A stretch of DNA of 64,000 nt from Paenimyroides marinum (GTDB lineage: Bacteria > Bacteroidota > Bacteroidia > Flavobacteriales > Flavobacteriaceae). Under the pieces are notes generated by a model. That model made no database searches. It saw only the letters and a list, made by a program, of their open reading frames with translations, and was not told where the DNA came from. Shown in pieces: positions 18,829-26,437 of this stretch. Numbering within the stretch: position 1 is the stretch's first letter; every line of letters begins with the position of its first letter. The stretch lies in the NCBI RefSeq assembly GCF_900108395.1, contig NZ_FNXE01000014.1:1-64000 (forward strand), read 5' to 3'. Made by a program: the position numbers and the translations under genes.

Positions 18829-20163
18829 ATGAGTCTGAAATTCCGATTAACAATTTTGAGTTTTTTACAATTTGCCGTATGGGGTGCTTATTTAACCTCA
18901 ATGGGAAATTATTTAGCATCTATAGGCATGGCTTCAAAAATTGGATTGTTTTACGCAATGCAAGGAATTGTTTCTATTTTTATGCCGGCAATCATGGGGA
19001 TTATTGCAGACCGATGGATTCCTGTTCAGCGTTTATTGGGTTATTGTCATGCATTAGCCGCACTTTTTATTATTTCTGCCGGATATTATGGATATACAGC
19101 AGGTTCTAATACCGATTTTGCAACACTTTTTTCACTTTATTCATTAAGTGTCGCATTTTATATGCCAACCATTGCACTGTCAAATTCTGTCGCCTATACT
19201 GTTTTAACAAATAATAATTATGATACCATAAAAGCATTCCCGCCCATTAGAACCATGGGAACCGTTGGTTTTATTTGTGCCATGCTGTTCGTGAATTTTA
19301 ACGGAATGCTCAATGGAACTTTTTCGTTTAATTTTGACAACATTGAAGGTTTTTTAAGTTTTCAAAACACATACCATCAGTTTTATGTATCGGGAATTCT
19401 TGGAATCATTCTGTTTTTGTTTTCTTTTAGTTTGCCTCATTGTTCCATCAATAAAACAGACGAGAAAAAGACCTTGTCAGATGTATTGGGTTTAAAAGCT
19501 TTTGCCCTTTTTAAAGAACGAAAAATGGCTATTTTCTTTATCTTTTCAATGCTTTTAGGAGTTTCGCTTCAAATTACCAATGGATATGCCAACCCTTTTA
19601 TTGCCAGCTTTAAAGACATTCCTGAATATGCAAATAGTTGGGGAGCAAATAATGCCAATGCATTAATATCTCTTTCGCAAGTTTCAGAAACACTTTGTAT
19701 TTTATTGATTCCTTTTTTTTTAAAACGCTTCGGAATTAAAAAAGTAATGTTATTGGCAATGTTTGCCTGGGTATTTCGTTTTGGATTATTTGCAACAGGA
19801 AATCCGGGAACAGGCGTTTGGATGTTTGTTTTATCAATGATTGTGTACGGGATAGCCTTTGATTTCTTTAATGTGTCGGGTTCTTTATTTGTTGACAAAG
19901 AGACCAATAAAAATATACGCTCATCAGCTCAAGGGGTGTTTATGATGATGACAAACGGTTTTGGCGCTACTATTGGTATGATCGCTGCCCAATATGTTGT
20001 AAATCATTTTGTATATAACCAAACAGATATCAATATGCAGTTAGAAGGCTGGAAAACCTCTTGGTTTATTTTTGCCGGCTACGCTCTTATTGTAACAGTT
20101 CTTTTTGCACTACTTTTTAAATACAAACACAACCGTAACGAAATGGAAAGTATTAATAATTAA
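18829..20163 (+). CDS. Nucleoside:H+ symporter-type MFS permease (NupG-like)
   Basis: A 444-aa, 12-TM transporter. The opening FLQFAVWGAYLTSMGNYL, IADRWIP and SLSVAFYMPTIALSNSVAY with PPIRTMGTVGF are characteristic of the nucleoside:proton symporter family (NupG/XapB). Probably imports nucleosides across the inner membrane, which fits its position 18 bp after the nucleotide kinase cmk. Ends overlapping the convergent DUF2809 gene by four bases. Confidence 0.87.
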   Translation: MSLKFRLTILSFLQFAVWGAYLTSMGNYLASIGMASKIGLFYAMQGIVSIFMPAIMGIIADRWIPVQRLLGYCHALAALFIISAGYYGYTAGSNTDFATLFSLYSLSVAFYMPTIALSNSVAYTVLTNNNYDTIKAFPPIRTMGTVGFICAMLFVNFNGMLNGTFSFNFDNIEGFLSFQNTYHQFYVSGILGIILFLFSFSLPHCSINKTDEKKTLSDVLGLKAFALFKERKMAIFFIFSMLLGVSLQITNGYANPFIASFKDIPEYANSWGANNANALISLSQVSETLCILLIPFFLKRFGIKKVMLLAMFAWVFRFGLFATGNPGTGVWMFVLSMIVYGIAFDFFNVSGSLFVDKETNKNIRSSAQGVFMMMTNGFGATIGMIAAQYVVNHFVYNQTDINMQLEGWKTSWFIFAGYALIVTVLFALLFKYKHNRNEMESINN

Positions 20164-20540
20164 TGATTTTTCCTTAACTTTTTATCTATTACAAAAAGAA
20201 ATAAAAAACCTACAATATAACAAAGCATATCCCACCAGGAAAAAGATGTGCCTATAACAATTCGTGCCCATTGTTCATTTTGTAAACCCAGGATATTTAT
20301 CAATTGAAAATACTGTGCCGTTTCGACCGCAAAAGCAAAAAATAACGTAAAAACGGCAATGTACAAAGCTTTAATCCCAACAAACGTTTTTATAGAATAA
20401 TAAATAAACCAAACTACAATGACATCGCCCACAAACGGACGAATAAAATCATCGTGAACATACAAGGCAATCAATACCTCTACAACAAATAAAATTAAGG
20501 CAATAAAAAAATACGTTTGGTTAAATCTTAAAAACTTCAT
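20160..20540 (-). CDS. DUF2809 membrane protein
   Basis: A 126-aa protein with four hydrophobic segments (about 10-28, 36-53, 58-78, 100-120). The F-A-F-A-V-E-T-A-Q-Y-F-Q and G-T-S-F-S-W-W-D-M-L-C-Y blocks are the DUF2809 pattern, related in layout to VanZ-like proteins. Function unknown; cell membrane. Confidence 0.8.
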   Translation of the reverse strand: MKFLRFNQTYFFIALILFVVEVLIALYVHDDFIRPFVGDVIVVWFIYYSIKTFVGIKALYIAVFTLFFAFAVETAQYFQLINILGLQNEQWARIVIGTSFSWWDMLCYIVGFLFLFVIDKKLRKNH

Positions 20541-20633
20541 AAATACAGTGAATTGACTGGTAAACTTAAAAAAATCGGTTTAAAATTTGTATCTTAGTCG
20601 CTTTAATTTTTCACCATTTTAACAATCTAATAA

Positions 20634-22796
20634 ATGAAAAAATTACTACGAGCATTAGTATTATTTGTTTCGTTCCCCATTTTTGCACAACAAGGCGGTA
20701 TGTGGGTTCCTTCTTTATTAAAAGGTATGAACGAACAGGAAATGAAAAGTTTGGGAATGAAAATGTCGGTTGCCGATATTTACGATGTAAATACTTCAAG
20801 TTTAAAAGATGCGGTTCCGCAATTTAACGGTGGCTGTACCGCCGAAGTAATTTCCGCTAAAGGTTTACTTTTAACAAATCATCACTGTGGTTACGGCGAA
20901 ATTCAATCGCATTCTACCGTTGAACACGATTATTTGCAAGATGGTTTTTGGGCAAAATCGTACGAAGAAGAACTGCCTAATCCCGATTTAGAAGTTACTT
21001 TTATCGTAAGTATTCACGATGTTACTAAAGATATTTTAAAGGGAACGGAAATATTGACAAACGAAGCCGACAAAAAAGCATTGGTTCAAAAAAACATAAA
21101 CGATTTACAGAAATCGTACCAGCGTGAAGCGTGGCAAAGTGTAATGATCCGTACTTTTTTTGAAGGAAATCAATACATGTTGTTTGTAACAGAATCTTTT
21201 GAAGATGTTCGTTTGGTAGGTGCCCCGCCATCATCAATCGGAAAATTTGGTTCGGATACCGATAACTGGGTTTGGCCACGTCACACCGGCGATTTTTCGT
21301 TATTCCGTATTTATGCCGATAAAAACAACCGTCCGGCAAAATATTCAAAAGATAATGTTCCTTACACACCAAAGCATTACTTCCCTGTTTCTATTAACGG
21401 TGTAGAACAAGACGATTTTACATTGGTTTACGGCTATCCGGGCAGTACACAAGAATACCTGCCTTCATTTGCTGTAGAACAAATCATTAATGATTTAAAT
21501 CCTGCAAAAATCGAAATTCGTGACAAAGCCTTAAAGGTTACCGATGGATTTATGCGTCAGGATCAGGCTATTAAAATTCAGTATGCCTCTAAGTTTGCAC
21601 GTATTGCAAACTACTGGAAAAAATGGATTGGTGAAAGTCAAGGTTTAAAAAAATCTAATGCCGTTACTGTTAAAAAATCATTTGAGCAAGAATTTTTAAA
21701 GCGTGCAAAAAAAGAAAATAAAATGAACGAATACGGTAATTTATTGCCTCAGTTCGAAAAAATTTATAAAGACATTACACCTTATGCCGTTTCCCGTGAT
21801 TATTTTATGGAAGTTGTTTTGCGTAACAATGAATTACTGTCGGTTGGTTTTCGTCTGTTCCAGTTAGAAAATGCCTATGAAAAAGTGGGGGAACAAGGTT
21901 TTAATGATCGTAAAGAAAATTTAATTAAAGGTTTAGAGTCTTTATATAAAGATTACAACAAAAACGTAGATCAGGGTATTTTTGAAGCAACTATTGCTTT
22001 ATATGGTACAAAAGCACCGCAAAATTTAACCCCTGACGCAATCAAAAATAAAGATTATTCAGCTTTAGCAAATACTGTTTATTCAAAATCGGCATTGACT
22101 TCTTACGAAGGATTAAAAAAAATATTGAACGGAAAAGCAGTTGATGTTATTAAAAACCTGCAGAAAGATCCTGGTTATGCATTGGCAAAAGAATTATCAA
22201 ACAACTATTTTGAAAACATCGCTCCATCGTATGATAAAATGGATTTAGAATTAGATGCCTTACAGCGTACGTATATGAAAGCTCAATTAGAACTTTTTCC
22301 AGATGCCCGTATCTTTCCAGATGCCAACTCAACACTTCGCGTAACTTATGGTAAAGTAAATGGTTACCAACCAAGTGATGCCGTTACCTACAGCCACGTT
22401 ACTTATTTAGACGGTGTTATGGAAAAATATGTTCCGGGTGATTACGAATTTGATGTTCCTAAAAAATTAATTGATTTGTACAACGCAAAAGATTTTGGTC
22501 AATATGCAGATAAAAACGGAAAATTACCGGTAAACTTTATTGCTACAAACCATACTACGGGCGGAAATTCAGGTTCTCCGGCTATTGATGCTTACGGTAA
22601 TTTAATTGGCTTAAACTTTGACCGTGTATGGGAAGGAACAATGAGCGATATTCATTACGATCCGGCAATTTGCAGAAACATTATGGTTGATACACGCTAC
22701 ATTTTATTTATTATTGATAAATACGCAGATGCCAAACATTTAATTGATGAAATAAAAATTGTAAAATCAAAAGAAAACAAGAAATCAAAACATTAA
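20634..22796 (+). CDS. S46 dipeptidyl-peptidase, probable Asp/Glu-specific DPP11 type
   Basis: A 720-aa periplasmic exo-dipeptidase releasing N-terminal dipeptides. Signal peptide 1-18 (PIFAQ). Chymotrypsin-fold halves: catalytic His in LTNHHCGYG (83/84), Ser646 in TTGGNSGSP; a large helical domain between them that fixes the substrate N-terminus. In S46 enzymes the residue after N/A-F-D sets specificity (Gly in DPP7, Arg in DPP11); here it is Arg664 in LNFDRVWEG, predicting preference for acidic P1. Such enzymes feed peptide catabolism in Bacteroidota. Monocistronic by position. Confidence 0.93.
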   Translation: MKKLLRALVLFVSFPIFAQQGGMWVPSLLKGMNEQEMKSLGMKMSVADIYDVNTSSLKDAVPQFNGGCTAEVISAKGLLLTNHHCGYGEIQSHSTVEHDYLQDGFWAKSYEEELPNPDLEVTFIVSIHDVTKDILKGTEILTNEADKKALVQKNINDLQKSYQREAWQSVMIRTFFEGNQYMLFVTESFEDVRLVGAPPSSIGKFGSDTDNWVWPRHTGDFSLFRIYADKNNRPAKYSKDNVPYTPKHYFPVSINGVEQDDFTLVYGYPGSTQEYLPSFAVEQIINDLNPAKIEIRDKALKVTDGFMRQDQAIKIQYASKFARIANYWKKWIGESQGLKKSNAVTVKKSFEQEFLKRAKKENKMNEYGNLLPQFEKIYKDITPYAVSRDYFMEVVLRNNELLSVGFRLFQLENAYEKVGEQGFNDRKENLIKGLESLYKDYNKNVDQGIFEATIALYGTKAPQNLTPDAIKNKDYSALANTVYSKSALTSYEGLKKILNGKAVDVIKNLQKDPGYALAKELSNNYFENIAPSYDKMDLELDALQRTYMKAQLELFPDARIFPDANSTLRVTYGKVNGYQPSDAVTYSHVTYLDGVMEKYVPGDYEFDVPKKLIDLYNAKDFGQYADKNGKLPVNFIATNHTTGGNSGSPAIDAYGNLIGLNFDRVWEGTMSDIHYDPAICRNIMVDTRYILFIIDKYADAKHLIDEIKIVKSKENKKSKH

Positions 22797-22850
22797 CTTT
22801 CAATATTTTACACATAAGAAATATTTTATAAAAAAATTATAAAAAAAATA

Positions 22851-22878
22851 TTGACGTATAAAAAAATTCCTATCTTTG
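22851..22878 (+). promoter_or_regulatory. Promoter of the hendecad-repeat lipoprotein
   Basis: TTG (22851-22853), 17-bp spacer, TATCTTTG (22871-22878), matching the Bacteroidota -33/-7 consensus; 35 bp before the ATG. Confidence 0.7.
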
Positions 22879-22912
22879 TAGAGAATTAATAATTAACTTT
22901 TATAATTAAAAA

Positions 22913-23149
22913 ATGAAAAAATTAGCATTATCATTAGTATTAGTTGCTTCTGTTGCTTTCGTATCTTGTAAAGATACTAACAAAGAAGCTGAAGTTGAAG
23001 CAACAGCAAACGAAGCTATCGAAAACGTAGAAGAAACTGCAACTGAAGCTACAGAAGCTATCGAAGAAACTGCAACTGAAGCTACAGAAGCTGTTGAAGC
23101 TACTGCAACTGAAGCTACAGAAGCTGTTGAAGAAACTCCTGCTAACTAA
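22913..23149 (+). CDS. Small lipoprotein with 11-residue helical repeats
   Basis: A 78-aa lipoprotein. Signal and lipobox FVSC (Cys19) then KDTNKEAE. Residues 40-72 are three near-perfect copies of E-E/A-T-A-T-E-A-T-E-A-I/V, preceded by a degenerate copy. The 11-residue period with alanines at fixed places and glutamates outside is what a long surface-exposed or hendecad coiled-coil helix would show. A strong consensus promoter and a strong terminator suggest an abundant short transcript. Function unknown; a Braun-lipoprotein-like or stress-related envelope role is only a guess. Confidence 0.8.
   Translation: MKKLALSLVLVASVAFVSCKDTNKEAEVEATANEAIENVEETATEATEAIEETATEATEAVEATATEATEAVEETPAN
23030..23128 (+). 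repeat. Three 33-bp tandem repeats in the lipoprotein gene
   Basis: Copies at 23030-23062, 23063-23095 and 23096-23128 share GAAACTGCAACTGAAGCTAC and neighbours almost unchanged at DNA level, so they are recent duplications that keep the reading frame. Confidence 0.85.
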
Positions 23150-23172
23150 TTCTTAATGATTAGAAAAAGAAT

Positions 23173-23198
23173 GAGCCTCGCAAAGCGGGGCTTTTTTT
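23173..23198 (+). terminator. Terminator of the repeat lipoprotein gene
   Basis: AGCCTCGC, AAA loop, GCGGGGCT, then seven T. Confidence 0.92.
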
Positions 23199-23220
23199 AT
23201 TTGAATAAAATAAATGAATT

Positions 23221-23260
23221 TAAAAAAGGCTGTTTCATAATTTGAAACAGCCTTTTTTAA
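23221..23260. terminator. Bidirectional terminator
   Basis: AAAAAAGGCTGTTTCA pairs with TGAAACAGCCTTTTTT around a five-base loop. It can serve the minus-strand gene ending at 23274 and act as a second stop for the lipoprotein gene. Confidence 0.9.
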
Positions 23261-23273
23261 TTGATATTTAATT

Positions 23274-23717
23274 TTAGTTAACCGTTGTTGGGTTTAACGG
23301 AATAGCCAAATCTTGTTTGATAAATTCGCCACCAATCATTGGTATAAACATTTTGTTTAGTTTATGACCTTCTGTTTTGTTATGCAACACACCGCGTGTT
23401 GTATTCATTGTAAACATTGCCAATTCTTGCAATAAACCTTTGGGTAACACCAACTGCTCCCCTTTAACAAAGAACTGCCAACCTGCCGGTTCAAATTCAA
23501 ACTCACAAGACACTGCAATTTCCATTACATCTACCTTGTCTAATAAAAATTTAAATTTTGCAATAGTTTTCACAAAACGTTTTTCATTGTTTACTCCGAA
23601 CTGAAAATCGAAGTTTAAATCTAACGTTCCGTTTTCTTGTTCTACTTCATTCAACTTAAAATCTTCTGTTGTAATATTAATTAATCTAAAATTAATATTT
23701 ACCGGTTGATCATTCAT
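23274..23717 (-). CDS. Hypothetical protein, possible SecB-like fold
   Basis: A 147-aa cytosolic protein without signal or membrane segment. The order is several beta strands (RLINITTEDFKLNEV, LDLNFDFQFGV, AKFKFLL, IAVSCEFEFEP) followed by a helix and the segment MFTMNTTRGVLHNKTEGHKL-NKMFIPMI. This strand-strand-helix layout, with a T-x-R-G-x-L helix before a hydrophobic P-x-I end, recalls SecB-type chaperones (FPYARECI...LAPVNF), but no search was made. Sits 16 bp after the GH3 gene in the same direction. Confidence 0.5.
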   Translation of the reverse strand: MNDQPVNINFRLINITTEDFKLNEVEQENGTLDLNFDFQFGVNNEKRFVKTIAKFKFLLDKVDVMEIAVSCEFEFEPAGWQFFVKGEQLVLPKGLLQELAMFTMNTTRGVLHNKTEGHKLNKMFIPMIGGEFIKQDLAIPLNPTTVN

Positions 23718-23733
23718 ATTATTTATTTACTAT

Positions 23734-25248
23734 TTAATTATTCATATTTATTAATTGTTCTAAATAACAACGGTCGTTTGATAAACGGGGTATTTTATTT
23801 TGTCCGCCTAATTTATCTTTTTTTTCTAGCCATAAATGAAAAAGGTTGGGTTTGGCAACATTTAAAACCAATTCATTCAATGTCATACTATTATACCTTT
23901 TTGCCTCGTAATCAGAATTTAAAGACTGAATATTCTCATCTAACTTTTTTGTAAAAGCCTTTAGATCTTTTGGATTCTCTTTAAATTCAATCATCCACTC
24001 ATGTGCCCCTTTATCAGAATCTGTCATAAAAATAGGAGCTACGGTATATTCAACAATCGCCACATTAAACTCTTGAGCTGTTTTTGCAAGAGCAGTATCG
24101 GTATTTTCGATCATTAGCTCTTCGCCAAAAACATTTATGTGATGCTTTGTTCTGCCTGTAATTTTAATTCGATACGGATTTACCGATGTAAACCTAACGG
24201 TATCACCAATTAAATAGCGCCATAAACCTGCATTTGTGGTAATAACAACAGCATAGCTTTTATTCATTTGAACATCGGCTAAAGATACTGTTTTTTGGTT
24301 AGATGTTCCAAAAGTATCCATAGGAATAAATTCATAAAAAATGCCATAATCTAACATCAGCAACATATCGTCGGCATTATTGCGGTCCTGAATGGCAAAA
24401 AAACCTTCGGAAGCATTGTAATTTTCATAAAAACGGAAGTTATCTTTTGGAAACAATTTCTTATACTGATCGCGATAAGGTTCAAAGCTTATTCCGCCAT
24501 GAAAATAAACTTCGGCATTAGGCCAAAGTTCCAGCAAATTATCTTTTGAAGTATCTTGTAACACATTATTCAGCAAAACAAGTAACCACGAAGGTACTCC
24601 TAACAAACTGGTTACATTTTCGTTTTTTGTTTCTTTAACAATGGCTTTCATTTTCTCTGTCCATTCGTTCATTAACGAAACCTTGTTACTTGGTGTAGAG
24701 CTTAATTCTGCCCAAAAAGGTAAATTATCAATTAAAATCGCCGATAAATCGCCAAAAATGGTATTATTATCTTCATATAATTGCTTACTGCCCCCTAACC
24801 GAAGGCTTTTTCCTGTAAAAAGCTGCGAATCTTCATTGTTGTTTAAATACAAACACAACATGTCTTTCCCCGCTTTGTAATGGCAATTTTCTAACGCATC
24901 ATTGCTTACCGGAATAAATTTACTTTTGGCATTGGTAGTTCCGCTTGATTTTGCAAAATATCTTATAGGTTCTGCCCAAAAAATATTATTCTCGCCTCGC
25001 CTCGTGCGTTCAATTAACGGCTCAATATCTTCGTAAACAGAAACTGGCACACGTTCGGCAAACTGCTGATAAGTTAATATGGAAGAAAAATCATACTCCT
25101 TCCCTATTTCGGTAAACTTTGCCCGCTGAATTAAATTTAACAGCAATTCATTCTGTACCTCGTGCGGATATTTAATAAACAATTCTATCTGATGAATCCT
25201 CTTTTTTAGAATCCACGAAACAATAGAGTTAATAATTGATAAAGCCAT
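23734..25248 (-). CDS. GH3-family acyl-adenylate/amidotransferase-like protein
   Basis: 504 aa. The ATP-binding motif YFAKSSGTTNAKSKFIPVS (about 93-111) and YNASEGFFAIQD are those of GH3 proteins, which in plants join amino acids to jasmonate or auxin through an acyl-adenylate. Bacterial GH3 proteins are common in Bacteroidota; their substrate is not known. Residues G-L-W-R-Y-L-I-G-D-T-V-R-F and I-T-G-R-T-K-H-H-I-N complete the adenylation fold. Full length. Divergent from the DUF2797 gene. Confidence 0.88.
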   Translation of the reverse strand: MALSIINSIVSWILKKRIHQIELFIKYPHEVQNELLLNLIQRAKFTEIGKEYDFSSILTYQQFAERVPVSVYEDIEPLIERTRRGENNIFWAEPIRYFAKSSGTTNAKSKFIPVSNDALENCHYKAGKDMLCLYLNNNEDSQLFTGKSLRLGGSKQLYEDNNTIFGDLSAILIDNLPFWAELSSTPSNKVSLMNEWTEKMKAIVKETKNENVTSLLGVPSWLLVLLNNVLQDTSKDNLLELWPNAEVYFHGGISFEPYRDQYKKLFPKDNFRFYENYNASEGFFAIQDRNNADDMLLMLDYGIFYEFIPMDTFGTSNQKTVSLADVQMNKSYAVVITTNAGLWRYLIGDTVRFTSVNPYRIKITGRTKHHINVFGEELMIENTDTALAKTAQEFNVAIVEYTVAPIFMTDSDKGAHEWMIEFKENPKDLKAFTKKLDENIQSLNSDYEAKRYNSMTLNELVLNVAKPNLFHLWLEKKDKLGGQNKIPRLSNDRCYLEQLINMNN

Positions 25249-25328
25249 TTTTTTTTAATTGTGCTATAATGCAAAGTGTGCTTTTTACTTTGTATTTTTA
25301 CAATTCATTCAAAAATAAAAAAAATCTG

Positions 25329-26126
25329 ATGCAATACGAAGGAGTTTTAAATAAAATGCATACCGAATTGTTAAATCCTATACAATATTATTTGGTTTTT
25401 GATCAGGCATTTATTCATTTAAACCAGGTAATCAAAAAAAACATAGAAATTCAACATATTGGCTATCAATGTTTAAACTGTAAAAAAGAAAAGAAAATTT
25501 TTAGACAAGGCTTTTGTTATGATTGTTTTATGAAAAGTCCGGCTGCGGGCGACTGGATTATGCGTCCTGAATTAAGCACTGCACATTTAGGCATTGCCGA
25601 TCGCGATTTGGTTTATGAACAAAAAGTTCAGCTGCAACCACATATTGTATATTTGGCCGTTGCAAGCGATTTGAAAATTGGTGTTACACGTAAAACGCAG
25701 GTACCAACCCGCTGGATTGATCAAGGTGCATCGTTTGCCATTGCAGTAAGCGAAGTACCTAACAGATATTTGGCAGGCGTTACAGAAGTTGCTTTAAAAA
25801 AGCATTATACCGATAAAACCAACTGGCGTAAAATGTTACAAAATCAAATTTTAGATGTTGATTTAAATGCAGCAGTAAAAGAAGTTGAACCGCTTTTACC
25901 TGCAGAAATTATTCCTTATTATCAACAAACAAACCACGAAATTTTTCAATTAAATTATCCTGTTGAGAAATATCCCACCACTTTAAACAGCTTGAATTTA
26001 GAGAAAAATCCTACTTTTTCAGGAAAGCTTATTGGTATTAAAGGTCAGTATTTATTATTTGAAAACGGAACTGTTTTTAATGTTCGAAGCTACGAAGGGT
26101 ATAAAGTTCATTTGAATATTTTATAA
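25329..26126 (+). CDS. DUF2797 protein with zinc-finger-like cysteines
   Basis: The ATG at 25329 (MQYEGVLNKMHTELL, 265 aa) is preferred; 31 further residues encoded from 25236 would overlap the GH3 start and look non-coding. Residues about 48-68 carry two CXXC pairs, CLNC and CYDC, for a probable zinc site. The later HIVYLAVASDLKIGVTR...RWIDQGA block is reminiscent of GIY-YIG domains (a Y-L strand, K-I-G-V-T-R, then R-W). Function unknown. Adjacent to GH3 in divergent orientation. Confidence 0.8.
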   Translation: MQYEGVLNKMHTELLNPIQYYLVFDQAFIHLNQVIKKNIEIQHIGYQCLNCKKEKKIFRQGFCYDCFMKSPAAGDWIMRPELSTAHLGIADRDLVYEQKVQLQPHIVYLAVASDLKIGVTRKTQVPTRWIDQGASFAIAVSEVPNRYLAGVTEVALKKHYTDKTNWRKMLQNQILDVDLNAAVKEVEPLLPAEIIPYYQQTNHEIFQLNYPVEKYPTTLNSLNLEKNPTFSGKLIGIKGQYLLFENGTVFNVRSYEGYKVHLNIL

Positions 26127-26164
26127 TTTTTCAGTATATTTAAATAATCTAAAAATTTAATGTT

Positions 26165-26365
26165 ATGGGAATTGTAAAAGTAATTGAAGTTATTGCGCAT
26201 TCTGAAATCAGTTTTGACGATGCCGTTAAACAAGCCGTTTCCGAAGCTTCTAAAACCGTTAGAAACATTGATTCGGTTTATGTTAAAGACATGAAATGCC
26301 ATGTAAAAGACGGTCAAATAACTACTTACGGAGTTATTTGTAAAGTATCTTTTAGGGTGGATTAG
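26165..26365 (+). CDS. Dodecin-family flavin-binding protein
   Basis: 66 aa, full dodecin length: beta strand VKVIEVIAHSE, a helix DDAVKQAVSEASKTV, then two strands with VKDMKCHVKDGQI-TTYGVICKVSFRV. Dodecins assemble into hollow 12-mers that store riboflavin, FMN or FAD. It follows the DUF2797 gene by 38 bp. Confidence 0.9.
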   Translation: MGIVKVIEVIAHSEISFDDAVKQAVSEASKTVRNIDSVYVKDMKCHVKDGQITTYGVICKVSFRVD

Positions 26366-26396
26366 TTTAGATCATAAAAACTGTAAAGCTTTACAC

Positions 26397-26432
26397 AAAA
26401 AAGGGCTATCTCAAAAAGATAGCTTCTTTTTC
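26397..26432. terminator. Bidirectional terminator between dodecin and the M56 gene
   Basis: GGCTATCT and AGATAGCT around a short A-rich loop; flanked by A-run on the left and T-run on the right, so it works for both converging genes. Confidence 0.85.
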
Positions 26433-26437
26433 ATATC

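Noticed and set aside
23221-23260. 16-bp inverted repeat considered as mobile-element ends
   Set aside because: Short loop, A- and T-tracts on both sides and position between converging stops identify a bidirectional terminator.
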